Shown: piece after piece, positions 1 through 13,226 of the stretch | How positions within the stretch are numbered: the first letter of the stretch is position 1 | How the letters are laid out: each line of letters starts with the position of its first letter | Assembly (NCBI GenBank): GCA_023974075.1 | Contig: CM043798.1 | Span: 18,714,941 to 18,778,940, forward strand | Source: Chaenocephalus aceratus | Taxonomy: Eukaryota; Chordata; Actinopteri; Perciformes; Channichthyidae | Length of the DNA stretch: 64,000 bases | Direction of reading: 5' to 3' | Position numbers and translations under genes: made by a program | Notes under the pieces: model-generated | The model's database searches: none | The model's input: only the letters and a program-made list of their open reading frames with translations | Told to the model about the DNA's origin: nothing

Positions 1-48
1 GGAACTCCCACATACTCCCTATTTGGTAATGTGTGTGTGTGAGGCATG

Positions 49-572
49 TAGGGTTGCCAACTTCCGGAAATGGAGAAACGGGACACGCGCACATGCGCGT
101 GAATATTTTCGGGTTTCTGGCGGATTTAGTTACTTTTTTTTGTTACTTTATTTCTGTGTTAGGGTTAGGGTTATGTTATTTAATTATTTTGGGGGAGCCA
201 GCCCCTAGGGTTCAAACATGTTTTTGGGGGTCAAACCCTCAAAATGCATAGAAAACTATGCATACCTATAACACAATACAAACACAATGGTCTTACAGCT
301 GCATTAGGCTACTACATCACATTGTACATCAGCATGTTCAAATCAGATAGGTGGGCACTAGGGACATCTGGGCACCTCGATGTACAATTGGCTATTTTGT
401 CCAAAATGTTAAAAAATTAAATATTTGAAAAATGGTATTAAGTAATGCAAAGTATACATGATGTGAACATGCACAGTACATCATTATTAGACTTAATGTT
501 ATCCTTCAACCAAACATTTTCCCAGCATTTTCCCATCAATCAGCTGACTGACTCTCTCACACACGCACACGT

Positions 573-608
<36 letters not shown>

Positions 609-651
609 CACACAAACAATGATGCCGCACCCGCGGCCCACCGGAGAAAAT

Positions 652-699
<48 letters not shown>

Positions 700-928
700 T
701 GAGCATTGTGCCTGCCCTGTCAACTGAGCGGTCCTAGCGCCCTTCGCATACAGCACACAAACATACAGGCACGCAGCCAGACACACTGCATTGCGCGCAA
801 AAATTAAAATATATTATTTTTTTTCCTTTACACGGGAGTCCGGGACAAACAAAGTCCCGTACTGGGACACGCACCTTTTGGCTCAAATACGGGGCGTCCC
901 GGCTAATACGAGATGGTTGGCAACCCTA
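49..928. mobile_element. Non-autonomous hAT element (MITE)
   Basis: The ends are inverted copies of TAGGGTTGCCAAC, and the element is flanked by a perfect 8-bp direct duplication GAGGCATG at 41-48 and 929-936. An 8-bp duplication with TAGGG-type ends is the hAT signature. The interior has no transposase ORF but holds two long CA microsatellites. It sits in a fragment of the foldback family that continues at about 973. Confidence 0.88.
554..697. repeat. Two (CA)n microsatellite blocks
   Basis: Two long CA runs (about 574-606 and 652-697) are separated by a 45-bp unique spacer. They lie inside the hAT MITE, so similar double CA tracts may occur in its relatives. Apparent ORFs across them are low-complexity artefacts. 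Confidence 0.95.
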
Positions 929-972
929 GAGGCATGGTGTGAGGCTGCCGCATAGCCAAGACCGGAAGCAAG

Positions 973-1196
973 GAGACGTATTGTGTGAAGAGAAATTGAA
1001 GATGTTGTTTAATTGCTGATATATTTATGATCCACGTCACATTTTCAGTTTTGGCGGCAGTTCTTCCTGTTTGTCTAGAAGTCTTCTCATCAGGGCTCTA
1101 TAAATAGAGAACTACGGCAGATATGTAATATTTGATGCAGCCGAACCGTGTATTACAATGCCGTTATGTGATGACTTTCAAAGAGAAAAGCAAGGA
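973..1196. repeat. Fragment of the foldback repeat family
   Basis: This stretch matches the arms seen at about 4504-4735, 29884-30112 and 61310-61540. Shared landmarks are GGAGACGTATTGTGTGAA, the ATTTATGATCCACGTCA block, and the CTACGGCAGAT and GCAGCCGAACCGTGTATTA blocks. It has no recognisable ends, so it is a relic. Confidence 0.8.
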
Positions 1197-2598
1197 CTCT
1201 AAAGTCAAAGATGAGTCTTGATTGGGCCACATTTGACCTTGAGTCACCCAAAACAATGCTGCTGGGTCTCCCCAGACCCGAACACCAAATTATACACTTT
1301 TTTTGTTAGAGACCTTCAGACTTGGATTAGAACATGATGTGGCGTTTAATCACGGCAGCATTTAGCTGCATCTGAGCAGAGCAGACAGACAGCTCATCAC
1401 AGAACTCACAGTGTGCCTACATGCTCAAAAGGGGGCGGGCCAGCAGAGAATCAGCCATTCTCTAACAGGGCTGAAATAGAGGGATATGAGGGATGATCTG
1501 TTTGGTATTTTGAGCAAAACACATCAAAGATATGTTTTTTATATATTCTTATATATCTGATACCCATAATATATGTCTAAAAATAGCCTGATAGGAGATC
1601 TTTAATAATGTTTGTGGTGAGCGACCCATCCACAGCGGAGAGGACAGAGCATCAGCTGGACAGAGAGGCAGCTCATTCCAGCTGCAATCGTCTTTTCTAA
1701 ATAACTTTGGAGTGGATATCTGCTGCCCAGAGCTTTCTAATTATCTTCCCTTGTCGCTTCTTGTTGTAGGTTTTATATTACTTGAATTGCTTATGTGAGT
1801 GATGGTGCAAAAACACACTTTCCCCAAACGTTAATCGCCTAATCATTTGCCGCTGCATCACGGTAACTCAGCAGTAGCTTTTAGGTTTCAGTGATCTATA
1901 TCGAGGCTCATGTGATCCTGCTTTTGCCAGTTAGCCCACTTCTCTCTGTCTCCTGGGATTTTACATAATGCTCAACTTGTGCACTTTGAACAAATGTATA
2001 GCCTATATGTTATTGGAGCTTTTACATAATTACACAATCACTGAGAACAGTTTAGCAGTAAAATGCTAATCAAACCGTATTTGTTCAGCTTTTTTATTTA
2101 TTGTATTATTGTTGAAACCCTGGTTTTACATTTCTCAGTGTGAGCTCACTAAAGTGATGTTATCAGCAGGTTATTATTTTTCTGCATAACGGTTTTCCAA
2201 TTCATATTTATTTCCAGTTAATTAGCAAATAATCAGCATTCCCTTAGACTCATGAGCTGTTACTGGGATACGGATCAGGCTATTACATTAGCACAGCGTT
2301 TCACTGAAGATGTCCATTAAGTACCTTTATTGGGCTAAGCACTATTGTAAAAAGGAAAAGGCAATCCAATCGTCTCTCATAATTCACTAATACCTTCTCT
2401 CTCCCTCCCTCCCTCCCTCTCTCGCGGCCAACAGCTCCCTGCAATTATACCGCAAAATGGAAAGATGTTTCAATGACAGCATGTCACAATTTTAGAGGGC
2501 AGGACGGGTTTGACAGATTCAACTCCAGAGCTGTGTGGGGAAACGTACTTTTACCAAGACTATTCTTGGCTTTTCTGCCATCATGATGGACTAAATCA
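1197..2598. other. Non-coding interval, no gene recognised
   Basis: AT-rich sequence without a convincing ORF, RNA gene or complete transposon. It includes a short CTCC-rich low-complexity tract near 2397-2424 and what looks like dispersed-repeat sequence around 1400-1610. Confidence 0.6.
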
Positions 2599-2690
2599 GT
2601 GGTACCCAACCCGGGGGGGGGCGCGCCAAAGATCGCAGGGGGTGCGCCAGGCCTCAGATGATTTGAGGCCAAATATCATATTTAGACTTT
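2599..2690. repeat. hAT-like terminal sequence
   Basis: CAGTGGTACCCAACC followed by a G run and GC-rich sequence resembles the CAGTGGTTCCCAACC end of many vertebrate hAT elements. No partner end or duplication was found, so this is probably a truncated end next to the foldback element. Confidence 0.4.
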
Positions 2691-2707
2691 TTCTTTTATT
2701 TATTTTT

Positions 2708-5044
2708 TTGTGCGATTGAGTTGCCAGGCAACAGTTTCGGTTCATGTTAATTTACAAACTCTTTAACTACAACCGTAGTTATATTTAAAAACATGTTAGA
2801 AGGCCTCACGAAATACTTTAATGCAAATTAAAATGTAAATGTGAAGGAATGTGTGTATAACAAAATACATCGGTCATAAACGAAACCGGAAACAGACGTA
2901 GGCAAGATCCTCAGCTCGATGATTGGATGGTTTAGCCGCAATGCATGCTGGGATTTGGTGTTTATGTGATGTGAAATCTGAAAACGTTTTTTAAAAATAC
3001 AATAATACTTTATTCCGAGTGTGCTTGCTTTTCTCTACATGGTTCGGCTGCATTAAATATTACATATCTGCCGTAGTTCTCTATTTGTAGAGCCCTGATG
3101 AGAAGACTTCTGGACAAACAGGAGAACTGCCGCCAAAACTGAAGATGTGACGTGGATCATAAATATATAAGCAATTAAACAACATCTTACATTTCTTTTC
3201 ACACAATACGTCTCCTTGCAGTATCAACACTAATTCGGCTGACTTTTATATTTGATCCAATTGGTAGATAAGCTGTATTTACACCATAACGGTGCACAGC
3301 TGATAGAAAGGGACACCTGGTGGTTAAAGCACGTTATTGAATTGTCTTATTTTATTATTAGATATTAATAGGAGGATGTGCAAAACAGACAAACTAATAA
3401 GGCTTAATTTAAACATTAAAGAGTACTTTAGGTTAAGGTCTTCTTTTGAATAAGAAAAAAGCTTTAAGAAGAATATGGAGGGATGAAACCCTCTTGAAAC
3501 CGCAGGTCCTTCCTTTCTGCAGCGGTCAGACTTTACAACCAGCACTGCCCCTAGTAGACCCTCCTACACACACCACAACACAGACTATAACACCCCTTGC
3601 TGCTAAATACAAACCAACTTTGTGCAATATGTGCTATATGTGCAATATATATATGCCATTAATAACTGTGTCATTTATACCTGGCCACTAAATCAATATA
3701 TATATATGCCGTTTTGTTTTTTTATCTGTATTTTTGAAAATTATGTAACTTTCTATCTTTTTTTTAGCATATTGTTTATTATATTATAACTTAGTACTTT
3801 TTTAACGCATGTAAGATATGCAACACTAAGCTGTCTGTGGCTCTTTCCTGCTGTAACGCTGCACATTTCCCCTCTGTGGAACTAATAATGGTATTCTGAT
3901 TATTTAATGGTCACACATGCAGAGCACACAGCACACACAGTGACATTTGTATCTACAGATAAATATTAAGCCTGACAAAGTACTTAACGTCTAATATATT
4001 GCTTTCCTCCAATGTTAACTATGTTTCAGAACTTATTTGTTTATTATTTGTTTATTATTAAACTGATATTATACATATGTATTATACTCTTATAAGATGT
4101 ATGTAGAAAGTATAAGAAATGTGCAGAATGACAGTTATGGGAGTACACACACATATTGATAGATGTCTTGTAATGCACTTTTGAGGAACCTGCGACCCAA
4201 GTTCTTCATTCATTGCATCCAGTAGTTGTGTATAATATGATATGTCAATAAACCTTAGCTTAGAAAATCTTGAAAGGGATGTGCAAACTAGTCATTATAT
4301 ACAGTCTTTAATGAACTATTAGTAGAGAATAACGAGTAATGAATATACTTTATAGGGATCCTATTAATATCTAATAATAAAATAATAACATGCTTTAACC
4401 ACTAGGTGTCCCTTTATATCAGCTGTGCACCTTTATGGTGTAAATACAGCCTATCTACAAATTGGATCAAATATAAAAGTCAGCCGAATTAGTGTTGATA
4501 CTGCAAGGAGACGTATTGTGTGAAAAGAAATGTAAGATGTTGTTTAATTACTTATATATTTATGATCCACGTCACATCTTCAGTTTTAGCGGCAGTTCTC
4601 CTGTTTGTCTAGAAGTCTTCTCAGCAGGGCTCTATAAATAGAGAATTACGGCAGATATGTAATATTTAATGCAGCCGAATCGTGTATTACAATGCCGTTA
4701 TGTGATGACTTTCAAAGAGAAAAGCAAGCACACTCGGAATAAAGTATTATTGTATTTTTAAAAAACGTTTTCAAATTTCACATCACATAAACACCAAATC
4801 CCAGCATGCATTGCGGCTAAACCATCCAATCATCGAGCTGAGGATCTTGCCTACGTCTGTTTCCGGTTTCGTTTATGACCGATGTATTTTGTTATACACA
4901 CATTCCTTCACATTTACATTTTAATTTGCATTAAAGTATGTTGTGAGGCCTTCTAACATGTTTTTAAATATAACTACGGTTGTAGTTGAAGAGTTTGTAA
5001 ATTAACATGAACCGAAGCTGTTGCCTGGCAACTCAATCGCACAA
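2708..5044. mobile_element. Foldback element with ~0.67-kb inverted arms
   Basis: The left arm (about 2708-3375) and right arm (about 4357-5044) are near-identical inverted copies. Both begin at TTGTGCGATTGAGTTGCC and run through the ATGCATGCTGGGATTTGGTG and CTACGGCAGATATGTAATAT blocks to the GATATTAATAGGA block. The 1-kb middle is non-coding. Inner arm sequence is shared with the foldback elements at 27733 and 59057, but the outermost ends differ, so this is a related but distinct subfamily. No clear target duplication was found. Confidence 0.75.
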
Positions 5045-5496
5045 CGTCACGTCCGTTAATTCTACATTCACACACACGGATTAACATCGATTTAATACAT
5101 TAATGTAGCCTTTGTTTCTGCTAAAAGAGGTGTCGACCAGCTGGGGCAACAAGAAAATCGGCGTAATCGAGTGTGACTATTACAAAATAAATCATTACGT
5201 CGGAGTAGCATTTGGTTGGTATTTCCGGTTATTTCTCCACTGGTTAACATGGGTTAACAATACCGTGTAACTGTCACGTTTGATTGAAGGGACGAAATCG
5301 TGACATCTTCACGTCTCCCAGCATGGTAAATCGTCACATGTTCACGTCTTGCCGTGATACCGGGTTGCTAATAAAGGCATAAAAGGACAGACATTTATAA
5401 TTCTTTCTTTAATAGAAATGTTTCTTCTGCCCGTAAAGTGTCCAAACCAGGCTTGTCTGGATAAGCGCATTTTTAAAAACATAGTCATTGTCCATG
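5045..5496. other. Non-coding interval
   Basis: No gene, RNA or complete transposon recognised. Short ORFs here show no known motif. Confidence 0.5.
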
Positions 5497-5523
5497 CCGG
5501 TGTCGGTACCAATGTGTTCGGGG

Positions 5524-7231
5524 CATTGATATATATAAACACTAGATGGCTCATGGGAGATTTTCCAGCGTAGCTGACCGGCCGCCATCTTGCTACAGTC
5601 AACAGTTACTCTGATTCGCGTTATGGTGGCTGTTGTAAGGTGAGTGATCTGCACAAAAATACTCTTAACTCGCTGAAATCTTGACTGATTTACAAACGGT
5701 TTGGTTTATTATAAACATTATTAGCATGGCTATGATACAGGATGCTTGTACATGTTGAAATTTCAGCTTTTCTTTGTGTATGTGGTTGTATTTATTAGCT
5801 GGCTAATAACAAGAGGCTGTGAGTGAGACCTAGTATTACAAAGTTGACCCAGCAACTTTACACCAGTGGGAGAGGCAGAACTGCTCTTTCTTTTCAACAT
5901 AACTTAAGTTACACATTATTTCTTCCAAGTGGTTTGGCTTGTTAAAAACATCTTGCATTATGATACAGGAATTTGCTGGCTTTGTGTTTACAGAAGTACC
6001 TGACTATGCCGGACTTTTGTGCAGCCTACGGATGCTCCAATCGCCGCTGTCTGCAAACAAGAACCCGTGGGATCACCACATATGTTTATGTTTGCTCAGT
6101 CTAATAAACCCATAACATGGTTGTGAAAGAATACCAAAGCTGAGGCTGGACGATGATTGATTGTTGGTGTGCCATGTGTCACCGTGTGTCTTATTGGTTT
6201 TGTGTTATACTGTATTTTATTGTGTGCAGCTGGTCCTTATCTCCAAGACACATTTAAAACAAATAACTTTGAACCTTGAAGCCCCATCTCTCCCCACCTG
6301 CTCCCGCTTCCTACATCCCCTCCACACCACACCAAGTTGTTCTTCTTAATAATAATAATACATTTATGTTGGGGGGCCGCCTTTCATAACACCCAAGGAC
6401 ACCTTACAGGGGCATAGGGGCAATATAGGGAACAATTTAAACAGTGGATTGTGTGATATATCAGCCGGGGTGAGACAAGACAAACCACAAATGGACTACA
6501 GAAGGACACAAAAGGACACATGGTACAGTTTATATTATTCTTGGTCTTTTTTCAATAACATATTTCAAAGGTTCTGGATTTGTTTACAAATCTAGAAACT
6601 AAATACAAAACTAGGATGATATGAAGATCTCATGTCAAAAATAATTGTGATAAATTAGACAGAACTGGCCTGTCTGTGAGCACATTTTATGTTGGTTTGG
6701 TTCTTCTGACAAAGGTGTGAATATCTAAATAATATACCAACATATGCTATTGTCATTAGTTGTGTCCCTGTTCTTCAAGCTAAGGCATTGCTAAATTAAC
6801 AACTCTTGGCTTACAGAGTGGTAACATGAGACCGATTTTTATATATAAAATATAAATGTATTTTAATTTTATATATATATAAATATATATATTATATATA
6901 TAAATATATACACCGGCAAATATTTAATATAAATACCTTGTGTGTGTGTGTGTGTGTGTGTATAGCTATTGCTTTATCTGATTAATGTTATTTTCATATG
7001 AAAGTCCATGATTATAAGTATGCAGTATCATAACTACATCTTTGATGTTTATAAAAAACCAAACCGTTTGAAAATTGGTTGAAGATTGAGCAAGCTATGG
7101 TTATTTAAATAGTAAGCCATAATGTTATGAATGAGAGCACTGCCTGTAGCAAATGGCGGCCAAGTGGCAACGTCGGTCTCCATTTGCCAGCAGCGCGGGT
7201 GAGTCATCTAGTGTTTATATATATATCTATG
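5524..7231 (+). mobile_element. P-like THAP element, deletion derivative (copy 1)
   Basis: Termini are CATTGATATATATAAACACT at the left and its near inverse ending ATATATCTATG at the right. They are flanked by an 8-bp duplication GTTCGGGG (5516-5523) versus GTTCGGAG (7232-7239). CA...TG ends, an 8-bp duplication and a THAP domain are P-superfamily traits. Compared with copy 2 (16923-31733) it lacks everything between the first THAP exon and a CACATATGTTTATG block, so it cannot encode transposase. It contains AT-rich and TG microsatellite tracts near 6840-6960. Confidence 0.82.
6006..6077 (+). pseudogene. THAP-domain first exon fragment
   Basis: From ATG at 6006 the translation starts MPDFCAAYGCSNRR, the C-x4-C opening of a THAP zinc finger (DNA binding in P-type transposases and THAP proteins). 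The exon runs straight into the deletion junction at GGGATCACC, so the FHxFP segment and the distal Cys/His pair are missing. The intact equivalent is at 25664-25743. Confidence 0.8.
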
Positions 7232-7239
7232 GTTCGGAG

Positions 7240-7827
7240 TGTCACTACCCGATCCGTCCCCCTGCCCGATCGGTACTGCGCATGTGCGAGATGGTCCGCC
7301 ATATTGGACAACTCCGGACGGCAACCCAAGATGGACACTTGACACAGTGGCTTTTAGCAAAGCTCAAAAAGGAAACTCGAGAGAGATGAGTTATTGTTAT
7401 TACAACGTGACTTCACTATTATTTAACAACTCTTTTTATGAGGTTCTTTTATTTGGGGTTAAGTACATTGTCAGAATAAGTGAGAAATGGATTTAACTTC
7501 TGTTAGACAGCTATCATACTGAATACATATTTACTGTGAATGTATGCAAAAATGTATGGCATATGGCTGTCTAACAGAAGTTAAATTCATGTCTCACTTA
7601 TTCTGACAATGTACTTAACCCTAAATAAAAGAACCCCATAAAAAGAGTTGATAAATAATAGTGAAGTCACGTTGTAATAACAATAACTCATCTCTCTCGG
7701 TTTTTCTTTTTGAGCTTTGCTAAAAGCCACTGTGTCAAGTGTCCATCTTGGGTTGCCGTCCGGACTTCCGGACCATCTCGCACATGCGCAGTACCGATCG
7801 GGCAGGGGGACGGATCGGGTAGTGACA
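7240..7827. repeat. 0.59-kb near-perfect palindrome (foldback MITE)
   Basis: The sequence begins TGTCACTACCCGATCCGTCC and ends with its reverse complement. Arms of about 280 bp meet near 7534 around the inverted pair AACTTCTGTTAGACAGC / GCTGTCTAACAGAAGTT. One small arm difference lies near 7290-7320 / 7760-7775. A 5'-truncated copy occurs at 33769-34040. No coding potential. Confidence 0.8.
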
Positions 7828-7829
7828 CA

Positions 7830-8898
7830 GGCTGCAGTCGGATAGTTTAAAAATCAGCTCCTAAGTTAAACCCTATCGTCTATTCCTTGACCTCTGAGTG
7901 AAACGTCACAGGGTTAAGGGATAGTGGACAGGAGAATTCAAAAGGACTTAGGAGAAGAGGCTGCGGTACTTTAGAGAATCCGAATGCACTTTCACTATCC
8001 GACGTGTTTATGATGCGCCAGCGGAGGTCATGAATGTGCGTCTGCTGCTGTGGGGGAACTATGGAAACTACAGTTTTCTATACAGCGGACTACAACATGG
8101 ATGTTTAATAAGAAGGAGGGACTACTGTAAACTCATCTAGAGACTCTGCACCGTGCTCTGATGCTGCTGCTTTATGCTTTATGAACGTGGACAACAGAGA
8201 AGCATATTCTTCATGACCAAAGTTGGAATTGAAATAAAAAAGGAAAGTGAAACTTCTGCTCGTCACCCTCTCCCTCCGGTCCACATTAATACAAATGATC
8301 CCAATACGTATGATTGTATGAACTAAAGATCTTAAAATCAATACAGATGTATTTATTATAAACGTTAGTCCTTAACATCTATCACTGCGTATATCACCAT
8401 TCAAACATCTTTTAAAAGTTGAACAAACCCCACACAGTTCAGTAAAGACTGAAATGTTGACTTTATTTGATAATTTCAGTAAAAACTAACGTTCATATTT
8501 CTCTTTTTGATTATAATACTGATGAACGTTCAAAACAAAGCACTTTGGCAACTTACCACCTATGTTTTAAAATGCTTAATAAGCACCGTAACTTTCATGA
8601 TATCATTTCTCGGTCATAATCGGTTGTTTCTGTGAACGGCCGACTGTTGAGTGACGGCAAATGCTGCGGCTGCAAGGCATTGTGGGGCAGCATTTTCGCT
8701 TCTCCTGTCGGTTAGGGAGGTCCAGTGGTTCCTAAGCTAAAGGAGGTTATAAAGGAAGTTTGAAACCTCCTTTCCTATCATTCTCATCATTCTAGAGAAT
8801 TTGAACGGCACTTATCGTGGCTGCCACTGAGGGACTTCCGGGTCATTTCACTCCTTTAGGAAGGTTCCTAAGCTAAATGGACTATTCGACTTCAGCCA
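7830..8898. mobile_element. TIR element, non-autonomous
   Basis: The left end GGCTGCAGTCGGATAGT and right end ACTATTCGACTTCAGCC are imperfect inverted repeats. Both are followed inward by CCTAAGTTAAA / CCTAAGCTAAA. There is no transposase ORF and no clear duplication, partly because the neighbouring palindrome abuts directly. Confidence 0.55.
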
Positions 8899-8903
8899 CG
8901 GAG

Positions 8904-10626
8904 TACCAGATGTGTTCGGGTGTATTTCCGTCGCATCCGTCATATCCGTCATATTGTACAGCAACTCACCGCAACTCACCTCCCTCTGCTTCCAGCGCTC
9001 TGCTGCCACACACCAGCCGTCTGCGGAACTGCAGCCGGAGGAACTCGGGAAAGCTTGTTATGTGTGGTGTCCTATGGTGTGGTCCCAAAACTGACACGGG
9101 AAATAGATTTAAAAGAAAGAAATAATAATATTAATAATAGGAACAGTGAAATACAATAGAAATTAATACTAATTTATGTACTAATTTGTATTTCTTGATC
9201 TGGAGCTATTTGTTTGTCAGTATCTAATTTACTTTCCCTATTCATTTATTTTTTCATATTTTTGCATGTATTTATTTACACATTCACTGTTTATACTTAT
9301 TCCCGCATTTGGACCTTTTTTATATGTATGTACTTGTGCACATAAATACTGTTTCTAATTATTTACAATTAAAAAATATATATATTCTGCGTTACTTTAG
9401 CCAACACTTTTATAAGGCCACTAGATTAGATAATTATGAAATGTGTAGATAGAATACATATCTTTCAGGTTGTTATTTTGTCATTATGTTTAATGTTTTA
9501 TTTACCTTTTAGTATTTTTTCTCAATTAAAAAGGAATTATTTAAAACTCCAACAATGTGTTTATTTATTTTAATATTTAAATAATGACACAATAGATGTG
9601 TTTTTTTGGATGTTAAGAATCCTTGAAGACCACACTGAACATAATGTAGGTAGTTTATTTGTTTAACTCTAGTTTTCATCTAATGCCAAATGTAACTCCA
9701 CATATACAAACAGAGGACATTCAGAGGAAGGGTAAAAACATTGAGATAATAAACTAGCATCAATCTTTTGTTAATATCCAGTTTTATTTGAGAATTGGAT
9801 ATTTCAAATGTTCCTACATTACAGATACACCATCATCACTAGAGACTGGACACAGGGTGTGGTATTAGTAGCTACGTTTTCATTCAGTTGGCACAAACCA
9901 CTAGGATTTACAAAACAGCTGTCGTATTATTGCTGCACGGAAACAAAAACAATACAAGGTGATCTAACACAGTAGCATCGTATGTCTGCACGTCTTTACC
10001 CACACATGGGTTAAAACATTTACTTTAACAAGAGCAAACAAAGAGTCACATTTGACCAGTTTATGTTGGAGTAGTGTTTATGTACTATCATTAAGCCACG
10101 GTCAGGTTTGCAACAAAAACGATAATACCTTATGTTTAAAAATGAAACTTTTTGGCATTTCATGATTGTCTGGGTTTCTTCCAAGCTTGTTGTGAACTCT
10201 CCCTTGTATTGTTTTTCATCACCTCCTTTGATCAATAGGGAGATGATAACACTAACGCTCTTTCAATTCAAAGTGACAAAAGTGCCCGAGATCAGCCTCT
10301 TAAAAATATCAATCGACAGTGTAAACATAATTATGTAAATAACCCAATTTGTGTTCTGTCAAACGGAAAATAATTTTACATCGTTTTTGTTACTTTCGTT
10401 GCAGTGTCTTAAATGTAATTTAGGTTAACTTCCTGTTTGAAGCTGTTGCTATGGAAACAACATGACGGAGAAAAAGTATAATCTTCTACATATAATAACG
10501 GACAAAGTAAAGAATGAAGTGTAGGCTATGTTTAAATGTTCGGAATTTGACCGTGTATGATGGCCCTCTTGAGTTGCCGTACAATATGACGGATATGACG
10601 GATATACACCCGAACACATCTGGTAC
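8904..10626. mobile_element. TIR element, non-autonomous
   Basis: The left end has TACCAGATGTGTTCGGGTG followed by CATCCGTCATATCCGTCATA. The right end has the inverse (ATGACGGATATGACGG, then CACCCGAACACATCTGGTA). The inverted repeats span about 60 bp. The interior is AT-rich and non-coding; 10340-10460 resembles 38170-38310 (CCCAATTTGTGTTCT, TACTTTCGTTGCAG, GTTGCTATGGAAACAA). Confidence 0.6.
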
Positions 10627-10653
10627 CCCCGAACACATCTGGTACCGACACCG

Positions 10654-13171
10654 GTTTCAGTTGGATTATTTGTCACAGTTGCCCCGATCAGATCGGTCTC
10701 CTCCATTTTGTAGATTATTTACGACTTTTGAATCCACATAAACACATTGGCAACATCTTGCTTACTTTGAGCATGTGTTTTAAACAGTGTCATCCCTTTG
10801 TGAATTGTTTCCACTTGCGCCGTCCTTTAATTTCTTCATACAGCGGGCATCCAAATTAATTAATCCTATGTCCATAACCATCAAAGTCACTCCAATAGTG
10901 CTCCTTAATTATGCTTCCATCGTCCTTTAACAAAATACTTCACATTCATCCAGTTGGTGACAGTAGTTGTAGCATTTTTGAGACTTTTAAACTTTAATTA
11001 CCGCTGTTGCACCCTCATTTCCACTAAGTTACCTGTTATTGGGTTAATTTTTGGTTGTCGGCTGGTTCGCAATCTGTGGAATCAGTTCTTCCACAGGCTT
11101 TCGAACACAGATCGATGGCAGTCTGAAGGTTCATCTCAATGTCCCTCCTCGACTCCTCTCTCCCCCTCCACCGGGACTTGACCCGGAAATCGATCAAGAC
11201 ACGCCATGTTGAAGGACGTCCCAATTGCTGAAATGCACACGGAGGAGTCGAGGAGGGGTGAGGGAGGAGGCTTCCAGAGGAGACGAAAGCGAGGATACAC
11301 GAGAGCAGACTACGCGGAATTGTTTTCAATACTCGCTTATAAAAGCCCCGCCCCCACCTTCACAGCCTCTGCTCACTGCAGCTGATCTTACCGTTAAAGG
11401 AGGATCAGAGTCATTCAATGTTTAAAGTGCTTCATCAATAGTAAAATATATTAAATCTCATAACCCTTATATGGTATTCGGGTCTGTGGGACCCGTTTTT
11501 ATTATTTAGCTAAAGAAAGATGATATGATAAATTATTTTTTCAAACTCACACTCAATGGCCTTGGCTCATTTTCTGTGAAGAACATATATCAGAACACAT
11601 TTTCGATGACCACCCACTGTCCCCCTAAGCTAAGATGCAAGGAAGGGACGCAAGTGAGGGCAAGGAGGAGGTGAAATATTTAACTGAGATGAGCCTTCAG
11701 AGACATGGCATGCTGATTAAAACTAATCAGAATCAGGCTGTGTCTCGTGTGTGGAGCAGCACTAAGGATTTGTTTGTAATTATGTCATTTCTTGCCATGT
11801 GAACAAAGGTTGCTCATGAACATAAGCCCTCACTAATGGGAGAAATGACCTGAATGACAAGCTTATTTATAAATGAATCTGTTGGAAATGAAACACTAGA
11901 AAGAACCCTTTCGCCACATAGGGCTGTGTTAGCGTGGTAGTGATTTTGTGTCCTTTGTGACAAGTTATGTTGATTGGAAACACACACAAATCCATGTGTT
12001 CTGAGCAAAGTTATCGAAAGGTCAACAGTTTGACAGACTAAGAGGAAACTGTTTGGTCATGTCCAACTATCAACATATCAGCTATTTGTAATCACTGCAG
12101 CAACACACGATGGAAAAGGAAGAATGAATGAATTATAGTGTGTTTGTTTCTCATGGCCTCTCCCTTTCTCTTCTGCTATCTCAGAATCTGCCCTCTGCTC
12201 CACAGCCTTGTTATCTTGGTCTTAGGTCAGTGAAGGAGAATACAACCCCAGTCTGAGAGATTACACATGAACCACCAAACCTCCCTTCAAAACAAACTAA
12301 CAAGCTCCACAGACAGACAGACAGACAGACAGGTCCATGACATTCAAAACGACAACAGGCTCAAACTATCCCTTTCCTCATCGATTCATCATTAGGAAAA
12401 GTGGCTGCAGAGATGAAATAGAGGCACAATTTCAGGTCGGGAGAAAGGAGAAACCTTTATATTGTTTTATCTCGAGCCAATCATGGTGTTCTTGCCTGGG
12501 TTCTACTTCTCTTTGGCTCATACGAATCAGATACAAATGGAGAATGATGATGCTGAATAGTAAAGTCCACACAGCAATTTGCCTTTGGTTTGCTTTATTA
12601 TGATCTGCTTTCCTCAAAACTGCTGACATGTGTCCGCATCCTCATAACACATATTGTGTTTGATGCCTTTTCATAACGTTTTTGAAACACATGCTTCCAC
12701 TAATGCAGAAACAAATATGTTAATGTTCCATATGCAGAGGGGTTTTAATAGCCTTGTACATTCTCTGAGTGCTCGTGAGGCATTTGGTTAAAGCTGAACT
12801 AATCATTGTTTTCATTAACAATGTGGTAAATTACCATGTTAGGTGATGTGTGTTGCTCCAAGTTATGAACCCAGTGAGAATTATTAATGAACTGTAATGC
12901 ACCATATTTTTCTTATTTTAGTGTTGGTTGTTCTGTTCACAGCAGTGTTTTGGCTATATATCTTTTCTCTCATCAACCCGCGTTTCCATGGCAGCACACA
13001 GCAGTTTTCAGCTAACCCTGTGATAAATCGACTTTATGCAACCTACCCGGCACTACACATCAGACAGACAAACTTAGCAATTAGCTGGTGAACGTAGTGG
13101 AGCATTAAGCAGCTATAGAGCCACATATTTCCCTCAGGAGTTTGCGGAAAGTAACAGAGAGCTAGAACTAT
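10654..13171. other. Non-coding interval with minor repeats
   Basis: No supportable gene. Around 11455-11500 an AACCCTTATATGG...GGGTCTGTGGGACCC motif resembles ends of piggyBac-like MITEs seen in fish (from memory). (CAGA)n lies near 12312-12331. Sequence at 12900-13170 looks like a dispersed fish repeat (TTTCCCTCAGGAGTT block). Confidence 0.5.
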
Positions 13172-13226
13172 ATGGGATTAGTTTTGTATCATAAAGATAA
13201 AGCAACACTTTCTCAGAATAAAGCAA
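13172..13226. repeat. Inverted partner of 32511-32580
   Basis: GGGATTAGTTTTGTATCATAAAGATAAAGCAACACTTTCTCAGAATAAAGCAAAA is present here and as its reverse complement at about 32511-32575. The two lie on either side of the nested LTR retrotransposon, outside its ATGA duplication. Confidence 0.75.

Larger units (their letters stand above)
5497..10653. repeat. Composite block bounded by inverted ends
   Basis: The left boundary contains CCGGTGTCGGTACCA followed by ATGTGTTCGGGG. The right boundary has the inverse, ending CTGGTACCGACACCGG. The interval holds a P-like element, a palindrome and two TIR elements, so an older element may have been filled by later insertions. The outer pair is short and its target duplication was not established. 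Confidence 0.45.

Noticed and set aside
571..696. Telomere-like or centromeric satellite
   Set aside because: Only simple CA dinucleotides; the single GGGTTAGGGTTA near 165 is too short.
445..786. ORFs across the CA-repeat region on both strands
   Set aside because: They encode only His-Thr or Cys-Val runs from the microsatellite inside a MITE.
6161..6349. ORF starting MLVCHVSPCVLLVLCYT as a possible membrane protein
   Set aside because: Also present at 26979 only because both lie in copies of the P-like element; no conserved start or motif.
11036..11425. Overlapping 66-97-residue ORFs with no stop on both strands
   Set aside because: GC-richer patch with no motif, no splice context and no support on either strand.
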